From Prostheceraeus crozeri (taxonomy: Eukaryota; Platyhelminthes; Polycladida; Euryleptidae): a DNA stretch of 64,000 bases. The notes under the pieces were generated by a model. That model did not search any database, had not been told where the DNA came from, and worked only from the letters and a program-made list of their open reading frames with translations. Of the stretch, positions 34,270-45,475 are shown one piece after another. Where the stretch lies: assembly GCA_907163375.1 (NCBI GenBank), contig CAJQUW010007244.1, forward strand, positions 330,001 through 394,000. Direction: 5' to 3'. Position 1 is the stretch's first letter. Every line of letters begins with the position of its first letter. The position numbers and the translations under genes were made by a program.

Positions 34270-36050
34270 GTATAACCATTGCATTCAAAAATTTTCAGAA
34301 TTTTCTCAAATTCATCATGAAATATATTCCAATTGCTGGCTACCGTATATCTCTAAAAAACTCAGCATTCCAATAACCAACCCCGGTGCCACGCTCTTGG
34401 ACAGTTTGCTTCAAAATTTAATAGCACATTTGTGAACGTTTCTTTTCTAAAGATGCTAGTTTCCAAATTATTCGTAATATTTATTTTAGCATCCAAGAAT
34501 GCTATACTATTGCCCCCCCTCCAATATCTACAGAGAGACTAAATTTTATCGTCAAGGTTGTGTGATGCGTATCGGGCTGTGGTGACACGAGTATGAGATG
34601 AGAGTGAGTTTGTGCTGTGGTCGTTGCGTGTGTGCTACGCTGATAGTAAAGAGTGAAGTGATCATAGTGAGAAAGAGTGCTCTCGCATGTGGCAGAATTT
34701 TTGTGTTGTCTTATTCAAAAATTGGTGAAACCGTCTAACGTGAGGCTAGAGTAGTCTTGTATATCATCAAAAAGAGTTGTGATGAAACTAAGCCAGCGGT
34801 AGTGAGACCTCTCTAGAGTGCTCGCGCCTGTGTGAGAGTAGAAGCTAGTGTCTTATGTAGTGAGTCTGGCAGAGGCGTGTGGAGCGCCAGTAAGGTGGAG
34901 ACGTTGCGCAAATGCAATCATCTGCATCTCTTGCGTAATAAAGTGGACTGCATTCTTCATTCATCCAATTTGTTCCATATGTGACAAAAATAGATTTGCG
35001 AGTGTAGGAAAAAAAAAAGCAAGGGGAACCCATACTTTGAGTATAGACACCATCTTAATCTGCTTAAACATTTGGTCGAGAGTTAAATAGAAATATGACC
35101 ACTCGTGGCAAACAGGCACAGTTTTTTTAAATACCATCCCTGAACAAACAAAGGCTTATTAGTTGAATTCTTATCAAGACTAAAATTAGCCCGCCAGCTC
35201 AATTGTCCTTCATTTACAGGTATGTTCGTGAACAGTGATTCAACATCATAACTAGATTAAAATATGTTTGTCAAGAAAAAGTCTACTTGATTTTTATTAA
35301 TTTCTTCTATCAAGTGAGAGGTAGAATTCAACATATGTTTCGAATTTATATGTGGTTTTATTAGATTATCTAAAAATTTTGCCAAATTGTAACTTTGCAG
35401 AGCCAATAGTACTTTATTATTGGTCTCATAGGTTTTGTTAACTTTGTGCACTTTCACAGTACCATAGAGCCTACCGGGCTCACTGCCAGAAGGACTAATA
35501 AACTTGTACGTTTTCTCTTCATCAATATATTCTACGCAAATAATTATAAATGTAACGATACAATCTGCCTTCCTCGTTACAGGGTCGGATGTTTGCGAAT
35601 GTCATCCTTATCATATTCAATTTTTTGGAATTTATGTTACGTCTTATAAAATATCACTTCCATTTTTTGTTGTACTCAAATGAGTTGACTATCACCAATC
35701 CATTCCCCTTATCAAAGGAACACAAACTTTTAATATCCATTACGTTTCAGCCAATCTTTTCCAGTACATTGTGGGTTTCACGATTGTATTTATTCATTAC
35801 ATATCTTTTTTTTCCAGCTTTAAAGAAGTGAGTTTGCAGCTTCCTGAATTTCACGTTTTAACCACTGTGTTTAAATTAAATTAATTTTCATTTTTAATGT
35901 TAACAGCAATAGCTTTTTCTAATTGGTCATTTAATATCTTATCATTACAAAATATTTTTAGGAATCACACTATGTTTAAGGCCCAAACCTTAGTACTTCA
36001 CGAATCTTTTAGGGTTAATTCATAGCTACTTAGTATTAACAAGGCAATCC
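34270..36050 (-). pseudogene. Penelope-like element 2, minus-strand copy
   Basis: Read on the minus strand: FDKGNGLVIVNS (about 35700), LYGTVKVHK (35470-35440), the frame 35257-35457 with LLALQSYNLAKFLDNLI and STSHLIEEI, then QIDGVSMGSPLAP-like and RYADD-like blocks (35150-34900) and the thumb region (34535-34320). The central part matches 36240-36780 of the plus-strand copy. Broken by many frameshifts and by two short insertions (34536-34690 and 34775-34905). No GIY-YIG domain seen. Confidence 0.82.
34536..34905. other. Two GTG/GAGA-rich insertions inside PLE 2, absent from the mirror copy
   Basis: 34536-34690 and 34775-34905 interrupt sequence that is continuous both in the plus-strand PLE 2 copy (36490-36600) and in the mirror at about 52980-53100. 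Their composition (gtgagt, gagagt, gtgtgc) is unlike the AT-rich surroundings. They may be real insertions or consensus errors. Confidence 0.55.
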
Positions 36051-36239
36051 GGAGATTTGATCCGATTATTTACACCATAAAACCCGTTTTAGTTTATCAT
36101 TATGTTTTTATTTTCAACCTCCTCTTCAACTTAGGTTGAATACTACGTATCACTATCACTTTCAAGACTACAAGTCTAAACGTAATATCCAGGACAATGG
36201 ATTTAGAATGGCTTAGACTCAATTATAGAATGGCTTAGA

Positions 36240-37080
36240 ATTCGACGAACTGGTAATAATAAGCCTTTGTTTGTCAGGGATGTATTTAAAAAACTGTGCA
36301 TGTTTGCCACGAGTGGTCAATTTCTATTTAATGACCAAATGTTTAAGCAGATAGATGGTGTAAGTATGGGTTCCCCCCTTGCTCCTACACTCGCAAATCT
36401 ATTTTTGTCACATATGGAACAAAATTGGATGAATGAAGAATGCAGTCCACTTTATTACGCAAGATATGCAGATGATTGCATTTGCGTTTTTGATGATATA
36501 AAGAAAGTAGAACGGTTTCACCAATTTTTGAATAGACAACACAAAAATTTAAAATTTACTGTAGATATTGGAGGCAATAGTATAGCATTCTTGGATGCTA
36601 AAATAAATATTACGAATAATTTGGAAACTAGCATCTTTAGAAAAGAAACGTTCACAAATGTGCTATTAAATTTTGAAGCTAACTGTCCAAGAGCGTGGCA
36701 CCGGGGTCTGGTTATTGGAATGGCTGAGTAGAGCATATACGGTAGCCAGCAATTGGAATATATTTCATGATGAATTTGAGAAAATTCTGAAAATTTTTGA
36801 ATGCAATCGTTCTCAATACAGCAATTCTAACACAACAACTGGAAAGCACGTGGTTAAAATATTCAGGTTTTCGAAACGGATAAGTTTTAGACATTCAGAA
36901 GACGTGAGGATTAGGCGTGTTCGCACATCAAGCGGAATTCATAGAAGGACTTGATGAATTACTTGCATCGTGTTTATATATTTGTAGCAATGAACAAATT
37001 TTAAATGCTAAGCTTAGGACTTTGATTTCTTACATGAAGCTTCACAAAAAGGCTAGTATGGACATGTTGACTAAATAGTA
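36240..37080 (+). pseudogene. Penelope-like element 2, plus-strand partial copy
   Basis: Frame 36267-36731 (154 codons) has FNDQMFKQIDGVSMGSPLAP, NLFLSHME and the active site YADD (36465-36476, residues 67-70), then FLDAKINI and the thumb. After 36731 the frame shifts through a conserved L-SRAYTVASNW helix to a final stop near 37077 (KKASMDMLTK). No GIY-YIG endonuclease follows, and the 5' half of the RT is missing. Lies head-to-head with the minus-strand copy. Confidence 0.85.
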
Positions 37081-38680
37081 TATTAAATAATATTTTAGTA
37101 AGTAGTCTCATACCAATATTTGTCTACAGGTATTTCTAATTTTTTTTCATTTAAATGATATATTTTAGTATAATCGAGGTAAAACAAGCTGAACTTTTGA
37201 ATAAATAGACTTTAAATGGCCACTTTAGGCATCTGCGCTTTGGTGATAAATTTCTACCAATGATTATAATTGATCGCCCGGTGCAGCGCTAAAAATTAAT
37301 CATGTATTCGAAAGCGTACAATACACACATTACTACTTTTATTCAACTTCCGATTTTTGCACGAGTCTTCCGTTGAGAGACATTATTCCAACAACATTAA
37401 GGCACTTCATCTATGAGTAATCCGATGTAATACTAGAAGTCATTATAGAATGAATAGTGATATAGAATAAGTTCACAAATAAAGTCAACAAAAGAAATTT
37501 TGTTTTCAATATTTTGTCTGCGATGGAATTGACTGCTTCAATAGACCGATTGGGCATCTCTTTATCCATAACTGGTTTGATAAATTAAAGTCGGCTTCTT
37601 ATGATGAATCATTTGATCATGCAAATAATTGACATTGTGGAATGCCAATTGAAACCATTGAATTTTATTATGTGCAAATGTCAGTGATAGCTGCTTTAGA
37701 TAGACGAAATGTATCAGGATTTAGTCTTAAAAATAGGTAATTGATTTGTCTTAGAATGAAGGAATGATTACTAGTTCCGTAACAAATGGAACGAGAAACA
37801 TGAAATTAAATTTCTTTGCGTGACAAACCGTGAAGATAAATATCACAAACAAATGCATAAAATGGATGAAATTAATGCGTAAGTTGATTTTATCGCTTAT
37901 TTTACAGGTTTTTGAAAGCACAATGAATCAACCAACACCAAAATATCCATCTACATGTTCATGCAAAAATGCAGTGCACGAGACGCACGAGGCGGTGATT
38001 GATATCTTTTGACCCTCGCCGCCTCACTGGGGGCCGCGAATTTTTAAATATTTTTTAAACCAAGAAAGCTATGGCAACCAGAGTTGAGATTAATAGTAGA
38101 GAGCAATAATAGAGAGTAAGTTGAGAATACATAAAAATTATTCTTCATATCATTATAAAGACATTCACAAATGCAAAGTTTTTGATTTAGAAATTATCTG
38201 CTCATTATGTATGCATGTTTGAAATTCAAATTTCAAATATGATTTTTTAATTTTTTGTGCTTTTCAGTTTTGCATCTGATCAGAAATTATTGAAATTTAT
38301 CAGAATCATATTGCTTTTAGCCTAATTGTCTCGATAAAAGTCACCGAATTGGGTTGGTTCTTCACCTGCAGAAGCTAAATACTAAAATGCGCCTAAATAT
38401 ATAAAACTGATACTGTTTTTCTGGATCCCCTTTCAGTGCCTATTCGATTGATGTGTGGTTTTGCAAAATTGGTGCAATGGTTTGGGAGATCATCAGTGGG
38501 TGTGCGAAATTCGTGATAAAAAAGGATAAAATCAAAAGATGATAAAGACCGAATAAGAAATGATCGTTACCTGATCCAGTCAGAGATTTTTTTGCCTGAA
38601 AATTTCAGCATGTCTGAGAGATGTGCGGTGCGGCGGTCCATGAGGAAGAGCGCGAATTCCGACAAAACGGATGCATGCTG
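37081..38680. other. No gene recognised
   Basis: AT-rich spacer with short frames. The mirror copy spans about 49060-50760. Confidence 0.5.
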
Positions 38681-39584
38681 ATAGTTCAGGCAATCTACAG
38701 CGAATTACACTGTAGCCCGCCACAAACTGCAATAGTTTCAAGAGTCAGTTTATATTGTAGAAAAAACCCTCATCAACAAATCAAAAATATTGGAAAATCT
38801 AGTTAGTCAACACTTTGAACTTTCCATTTTAAGTCAAGAGTGTTTTCGAAACATAAATACACACACTCCAACGAAATCGCAGATGTAGATCTGCGACATC
38901 TGCAACAGCCAATCAAAATAAAGCGCTGTAGCTTTCTCTCACTAACTACATTTACCTTCCGCATGGCTCTCACCAATATCAGCTATGTTTTCTGAATGAT
39001 GTCCTTTCCAAGCGATTAGATTTCTCATTCAGTAGTTCAACAATACTTGTAACTTGCATATGCAAGTGGATGCAGGTTTCTACAAGTTGAGCCTCAAATC
39101 TGCGAGTTTTGCCATGAATAAACAATTAATTCCTACAACTACCGTCTTGTGAAAAACGCATAGCTGCTCAAGCTGACAGGTCGAAAACCCGCTTATGCAC
39201 CCTTGCCTTGTAGATAACTTTCCTAGGTACCTGTAGGGTGCACTTTGATAAAGATTTGTATAAGTTAGGACACAGATTTTCATTTTTTCCATGAATAAGC
39301 GAAGCATTTTTACAAATTCTCTCATGTGAATATGCATAGAAAATCATGCATCTCTATCAAAACACGTTTCCGCACACGTATCACCTAATACACATTTTGA
39401 AGTACCTTTAGATGTAAATTGATGCAAATTGCCGATGTCAAAGGAAAAATCTGAGTGTATTTCTACTAACTAGATTTTCCTAGACTTCTAATTTTTTAAT
39501 GAGGAAATTTTTCTCTACAAGATAAACCCATTCTTGAAACTATTGCAATTTGTGGCGGGTTAAAATATATATTGCCTGAACTAT
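38681..39584. mobile_element. Inverted-repeat MITE with about 135-bp ends
   Basis: 38681-38815 and 39455-39584 are imperfect reverse complements (shared: atagttcaggcaat, cccgccacaaa, tgcaatagtttcaaga, aaaatctagttagt). The interior holds a small hairpin at 38876-38911 (cgcagatgtagatctgcg). Non-coding; no clear target duplication found. Confidence 0.65.
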
Positions 39585-39710
39585 GAGGTGTGAGGACGCA
39601 ATAGCAATTTTCATTACTCTTTTATTCAGTGATCCCTAGTTTCTCATTCCTTCAATATTTGTGCAATATTTCCAACTTCTTGATTGCACCAGTCAAATAT
39701 GAATACTAAA

Positions 39711-39981
39711 CAAGAAATTTTCAAAACCAATGTATTCTCTCACGAAGTATTTATGCCACAATAATTACAAATTCTATACAGTAGATAAAGCTTCACAGTT
39801 CTCTAATCATTTCTTATAGTTTCTTCCTTCATAGCATCTCATTTTACAGTCAACTGCCTTGAGACAGGGTCAGGGCCCGACACGTTGGCAACTGTGAAGT
39901 CTTTATCTACTGTATCGAATCTGTAATTATTGTGGCATAAATACTTCGAGAGAGAATACTTTGGTTTTGAAAGTTTCTTGG
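39711..39981. mobile_element. Hairpin MITE with about 95-bp arms
   Basis: 39711-39805 and 39890-39981 are reverse complements with few changes (shared: gaagtatttatgccacaataattaca and atacagtagataaag). The central loop is about 80 bp. The mirror copy is at about 47690-47965. Confidence 0.7.
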
Positions 39982-40586
39982 TTTGGTCCTCCCGCCCAAT
40001 GCCATTACTTACGATTAGAATAGTATTTCAGTAATTTCTCTACACTACATTATTTGGGACTGTTGTCCAATGAAATTAAGCTATTATTTTAGGATGGATG
40101 GATGAAGTGCATATAGGTAAGTTAGAAACTTCAGTTATTTGTCCATCGCAGCTTCAAAAGCGTATGGAATTAATAATTTTATGCTTAGACATGCTTTCAC
40201 GCCATGGATTGCTAAAATTTTGTAGGACTTGATCCTTTCACGCATAGTCATCGATGGCAATGATGAAAAGGCTATAATATAATCGGATGCGTCTAAATAC
40301 CACAAAGACACCACAAATGCGATTTAATACCAGGAATACTTCACAAAACCATGTACAACACAAATGCAATTCAGTTACCAAAAATATATCAAGCATTGAA
40401 GCAGAAGTAGTAAATGTTGCCACAAGTACATGTTTACCGCTTTTACAAGAGATTTTTTATAATTGCTTCTATGGTACATTCTTGTTGCCACAAATACACT
40501 GACGGTAACATAGTAACAGTCAATGCTTACAATCAATACAATCTATAATTTCATAAGTACAGTGTGTGAATTTATATATTAAAATA

Positions 40587-40611
40587 ATATATATATATAT
40601 ATATATATATT
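40587..40611. repeat. (AT)n microsatellite
   Basis: Twelve AT units immediately beyond the 3' end of PLE 3 copy A. Confidence 0.95.
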
Positions 40612-40670
40612 GTTGATGCAAAGTTGACCCAGCTTCATATTTTTTTTTTTTAAAAAAACAAAGTTTCTTG

Positions 40671-40717
40671 CATTGACCGAACATGTTTCAGAATGTTAAC
40701 ATTCCATCTTCAGCGGT
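40671..40717 (-). ncRNA. Hammerhead-like stem-loop at the 3' end of PLE 3 copy A
   Basis: On the minus strand: ACCG-CTGAAGA-TG, a hairpin GAATG/CATTC with loop ttaa, then CTGAAAC-ATG-TTCGGTC. The CUGANGA and GAAA boxes flank the hairpin, and ACCG can pair with CGGT to close the structure as a stem I. As in the copy at 14662, an extra U precedes stem II. Hammerhead ribozymes are known in PLEs; activity here is not shown. Confidence 0.4.
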
Positions 40718-40849
40718 AAAACCTGAATACAATAGCAATGGGAGTTTATACACAAAATGCGGGAAATGAACAAATGAGAGCGATAAAAAGAGTTCAAGTC
40801 ACCAGTAGCTGTCTGACCATGGCACCGACCTAGAGATTGCATTCTACAA

Positions 40850-41299
40850 TTACAATTTCAAGTACAGTTGTACTGAACTGTTTCTTTCATTAGAGAGATA
40901 ATTTGTATTGTTCTTTAGAATAATAGATTCCAGAAACAACTGATTTCTAGATTTGCCAATAATCGAGAAATTTTCATTTTTAGGTGGATGATCATGCATC
41001 GAAACCTGAGTAGGAGAGGGATAGCCCTTCAAGTGCTCACTTATACGAATGGCAAGATGGCGCCTCGTGGAGCCGATGTATCGCATTGGGCAGCGATCAC
41101 ACGTGTATAAATACACCACATTAGATTTGACACCATTCGCAATTTTATCTTTGTAATTGAAATAGTTTTGGATTTTATCAGTAACAAAAACAGGAACAAT
41201 TTTCACTTTATCAGAAAGATCAATGTTGATGTTTTTTATCCTCCTTTTCAAATTGGAAGTCTCCCTGTCAGACACTGTTTTGTGGAGAGATAGATTCAT
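40850..41299 (-). CDS. PLE 3 copy A: intact GIY-YIG endonuclease region
   Basis: 149-codon frame, the best GIY-YIG domain in the window. NVVYLYTCDRCPMRYIGSTR contains the paired Tyr and YIG of the core, RHLAIRISEHLKG the catalytic Arg, ESIILKN the catalytic Glu, and SSVQLYLKL the end of the domain. The upstream part (KRRIKNINIDLSDKVKIVPV) is the linker from the RT. In PLEs this nuclease nicks the target for reverse transcription. Confidence 0.88.
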   Translation of the reverse strand: MNLSLHKTVSDRETSNLKRRIKNINIDLSDKVKIVPVFVTDKIQNYFNYKDKIANGVKSNVVYLYTCDRCPMRYIGSTRRHLAIRISEHLKGYPSPTQVSMHDHPPKNENFSIIGKSRNQLFLESIILKNNTNYLSNERNSSVQLYLKL

Positions 41300-41768
41300 T
41301 TCAGTTTGCCTTTTGATTCCGTTCTATAACCCGTTTTTCATAGCCATTTCTCAGAAAAATGTCAGAAATCAGAGAGGCAGCCTTATTATAATTTTCTGCA
41401 TTTGAGCAAATTTTGTAAGCACGCGAAAATAGAGCGCGCAATAGCTGCAAACCTTGTACGTAAATGGCGCTGAGGAACACGAAGGTATATAGATACCAGT
41501 GTTGGTTTCTTTCAAGTAATGGGAAACGTCAAAGTTCCCTTGATCAATTTTAATTTTAGTATCAAGAAAAATCAAGCTATCAGAGCCACGTTCCATTGTG
41601 AAAGTGATCTCTTTATCAATGCTATTCAAAAAAATCTAAAAACTGTTCGCCGTCTGTTTCAGCTCTAAAAATGGCAAAACAGTCATCCACATACCTACAA
41701 TAAAACTCTGGTTGGCAGGTAGACAATTCTGAGAAACGACTTTCAATAAGGTCCATGGCAAAAGATGC
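41300..41768 (-). pseudogene. PLE 3 copy A: 3' half of the reverse transcriptase
   Basis: Frame 41369-41629 holds SIDKEITFTMERGSDSLIFL and DTKIKI, the region after the YVDD active site, which itself is in a shifted frame just upstream (about 41700-41680). Copy A starts abruptly at a GIFCHG-like point where copy B also starts, so both are 5'-truncated inside the RT at the same position, in opposite orientation. Confidence 0.82.
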
Positions 41769-41769
41769 C

Positions 41770-43030
41770 ATGGTCAATTTTTTTGTATTGAAAGTCGTTT
41801 CTCAGAATTGTCTACCTGCCAACCAGAGTTTCATTGTAGGTATGTGGATGACTGTTTTGCCATTTTTAGAGCTGAAACAGACGGCGAACAGTTTTTAGAT
41901 TTTTTTGAATAGCATTGATAAAGAGATCACTTTCACAATGGAACGTGGCTCTGATAGCTTGATTTTTCTTGATACTAAAATTAAAATTGATCAAGGGAAC
42001 TTTGACGTTTCCCATTACTTGAAAGAAACCAACACTGGTAATCTATATACCTTCGTGTTCCTCAGTCGCGCCATTTACGTACAAGGTTGCAGCAATGCGC
42101 GCTCTATTTTTCGCGTGCTATTACAAAATTTGCTCAAATGCAGAAAATTATAATAAGGCTGCCTCTCTGATTTCTGACATTTTTCTGAGAAATGGCCTAT
42201 GAAAAACGGGTTATAGAACGGATCAAAAGGCAAACTGAAATGAATCTTATCTCTCCACAAAACAGTGTCCTGACAGGGAGACTTCCAATAAGTGTTTACT
42301 GGACTGTTTTCCTTACATTGAGAGTAAAAAGCAATGACTTTGAAAAGGAGGATAAAAAACATCAACATTGATCTCTCTGATAAAGTGAAAAATTGTTCCT
42401 GTTTTTTTGTTAACTGAATTAAAATCCCAAAACTATTTTCCAATTACAAAGATAAAATTGCGAATGGTGTCAAATCTAATGTGGTGTATTTATACACGTG
42501 TGAATCGCTGCCCAATGCGATACATCGGCTCCACGAGGCGCCATCTTGCCATTCGCCGTATAAGTGAGCACTTGAAGGGCAACCCTCTCCTACCTCAGGT
42601 TTCGATGCATGATCATCCACCTTAAAAGTGAAAATTTCTCCGATTATTGGCAAACATCTAGAAATCAGTGGTTTCTGGAATTCCTATTAATTCTAAAGAA
42701 TACAATACAAATTATCTCCACCCTCATTCTCTCATCATCTAATGAAAGAAACAGTTCAGTACAACTGTACTTGAAAATTGTAATTGCAGAATGCAATGCT
42801 CTAGGTCGGTGCCATGGTCAGACAGCTACGGGTGACTTGAACTCTTTTTTATCGCTCTCATTTGTTCATTGTCCCGCATTTTGTATATAAAACTCCCATT
42901 GCTATTCGTATTCAGGATTTACCCGCTGAAGATGGAATGTTAACCCTTCTGAAACATGTTTCGGTCAATGCAAGAAACTTTGTTTTTCTTTTTTTAAAAA
43001 TATGAAGCATGGGTCCAACTTTGCATCAAC
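41770..43030 (+). pseudogene. PLE 3 copy B: RT 3' half, GIY-YIG and 3' end
   Basis: Reverse complement of copy A. It contains RYVDDCFAIF (YVDD at 41841-41852), an extra T in a T-run that throws the frame before NSIDKEI, the 41905-42153 frame, an approximately 50-bp insertion relative to copy A near 42290-42340, a frameshifted endonuclease (RRHLAIR at about 42540) and the 3' end with the CTGAAGATGG..GAAACATGTTT motif (42925-42970). More indels than copy A. Confidence 0.82.
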
Positions 43031-43039
43031 ACTAATAAA

Positions 43040-44930
43040 GTCAACCGTCCTGCCCACAATTTCAAGCGCAGCTGAAACTCCATCACTCGCCAGGGGAGAC
43101 AAAAAAATGTCTGAGAGCGGATTTGAGAGTGAAATTTCTCCTGGGGATGTCCTGGAGCCATGTGTGTCATTCCAAAAATTCCTCAATTTCAAAATACCTG
43201 CACCGTTTAAAATCTTCGAAGCAGCAAATACGTCCAAGATACTGACCAAAGAACTGCGGAAAGAAGTTGGTAAGGCCATACAAGATCATAAGCCAAAAGT
43301 GATAAACTGACTGATCTTAGCTAAACAATACTGTTGGAGAGATAAGATTCTTATCAATGCGATCATGGACGATACGCTTTTGCGGGTACAGAAGACGCGT
43401 TTTACTAACATGTCATGCTAAAAAAAATGAGCAGCCTTATTGAATCAGCAAAGACCTACGCTGAAGAAATCTCGCATAAGACTTCTTCTTCTGTATCAAT
43501 ACCTTTCTTCCTTGTAAAATTAATCCACTGAAGAGGAAGAAATTCTTTCTCTCTTGGCTTATCGATGCCAATTCCGCATAGAAAGATCAACATAGACGTT
43601 CAAAAAGCTGAAGCCGAAGCTTTTGTTTCATCGTCCCCTCTTACCATACGGAGGTTGTGAACGATGATCTTATTTTAGTATCCGTAGTATTTTCAAAAAT
43701 TATTTTCACTAAGCAGAAATATTCTGCTAAATGGGCTCGTCATTTCCCCCAAATCTCTGCGGAAATTAGCCAATGATAAAAAATAATTGTCATCTCCCGT
43801 TTTGACAAAGGCAACGGAGTCCCTTATCGTTTGGATCGCAAGTTTTATGATGACAAACTAGTGAAATCTTGAAAGATAAATTTGAAATTTAAGCCATATA
43901 AATTCGAATAAGCGATCCAAGAAAGATCCCATTTATCTTGAGAAGAGGAACGCTTAATTAAACCGCAAATTGCAAGCTCTCAAAGCCAAAAAAATAATCA
44001 CGTGACTCTTGAATTTTGAACACTGTGGAAAGTCGTGGTGGATCGCAGCCCGCTAGAATGTACGGTCTTCCCCAAAGTACATAAAAGACGAACGGAATCC
44101 CCCGTATCGCCCTATTTTTTAAACATGCGCAATTCGTATCATTTCCAATTTGTCGAGTTATTTAGATGAAATTCCTAAAACCTAACATTCCAAAGAAGTA
44201 TAACTTAGAAAGATACCTCCCACTTCGTGAATCTTCTAAAATCTCTGGATATTCAAAATTTACAGGTATTGTCAACTCTACAGCTTTTAGATGTAAAAAA
44301 TCTTTTTACTTGCATTCCGGTTACTCGTACCATCAATCATATGTTGTCCATGATCGATTTTTGAGGACTTTCCTATTTCAAAAGTTTGCCTTAAAAAAGA
44401 TCATTTTTAGAAATTGCTTTGCTCCAATATTCTGTTTAAGTTTTCAATGAGCAACTTTCTTTTACCAAATTGACGGGATGCCGCTGTGGCTCCCAAGCTT
44501 GCCCCGATCCATGGCATCTTTTTGCCATGGACCTAAATTGAAAGTCCGTTTCTCAGAATTGACCTACCTGCCAACCAAGTTTCATTGTAGGTATGAATGG
44601 ATCAGACTGTTTATGCCATTTAGAGCTGAAACAGACGGCGAACAAGTTTTAAGGATTTTTTTGAATAGCAATTGATAAAGAGAAATCACTTTCACAATGG
44701 AACGTGGCTCTGGATAGCTTAGATTTTCTTGATACTAAAATTAAAATTGATCAAGGGAACTTTTGACGTTTTCCCATTACTTTGAAAGAAAACTAAAACA
44801 AAACACAAACAAAAACCCACTGGTATCATATATACCTTCGTGATTCCTCAGCGCCATTTACGTACAAGGTAGCAGCTATGCGTCGCTGCTATTTTCGCGT
44901 GCTTACAAAATTTGCTCAAATGCAGAAAAT
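43040..44930 (+). pseudogene. PLE 3 copy C: 5' region and RT up to the contig end
   Basis: Follows copy B in the same orientation, i.e. a tandem PLE arrangement. 43002-43310 is an open frame of unknown function (SGFESEISPGDVLEPC...). Then RT blocks in shifted frames: ISRFDKGNG with LDRKFYDDKL (about 43790-43860), ARMYGLPKVHKRR (about 44050-44090), a VAPKLAPIM-type block (about 44480-44520), and the AETDGEQ region (about 44630). The sequence runs into the N gap within the part equivalent to 42145 of copy B. Confidence 0.78.
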
Positions 44931-45030
44931 NNNNNNNNNNNNNNNNNNNNNNNNNNNNNNNNNNNNNNNNNNNNNNNNNNNNNNNNNNNNNNNNNNNNNN
45001 NNNNNNNNNNNNNNNNNNNNNNNNNNNNNN
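44931..45030. other. Assembly gap of exactly 100 N
   Basis: A 100-N run is a conventional placeholder for a gap of unknown size between scaffolded contigs. It lies within a PLE copy, and the sequence on its right is the reverse complement of sequence on its left. Confidence 0.97.
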
Positions 45031-45441
45031 TTTTTATCCTCCTTTCAAGTCATTGCTTTTACTCTCATGAAAGGAACATCCAGTAAACACTATTGAAGTC
45101 TCCCTTCAGACACTGTTTGTGGAGATATAGATTCATTTCATTGCCTTTTGATCCGTCTATAACCCGTTTTTCTCATAGCCATTTCTTCAGAAAAATGTCA
45201 GAAATCAAGAGGCAGCCCTTATGATAAATTTCTGCATTTATCAAATTTTGGTTAAGCGAACGCGCGAAAAATAAGCGCGCATAGCTCGCAAACTTGTTAC
45301 GTAAATGCGCTGATGAACACGAAGGTATATAAGATAAAAGCCAAAAATAAAAAAAAATAAACACCAAACTAAATACAATACCAAAAACAAACCAATTGGG
45401 GGGGGGGGGGGGTAGGGGGGGAAAAAATATTAATTTATTGG

Positions 45442-45475
<34 letters not shown>

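Larger units (their letters stand above)
25122..42359 (+). other. Left copy of a giant inverted duplication (17.2 kb)
   Basis: Every landmark from 25122 to 42359 recurs in reverse order and orientation between 64000 and 45031: hAT end, two MITEs, PLE 1, LINE fragment, hAT MITE, PLE 2 pair, hairpin elements, (AT) tract and PLE 3. Position 25122 corresponds to 64000, so the duplication may continue beyond the window. Frames are longer and better preserved here than in the right copy. Confidence 0.9.
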
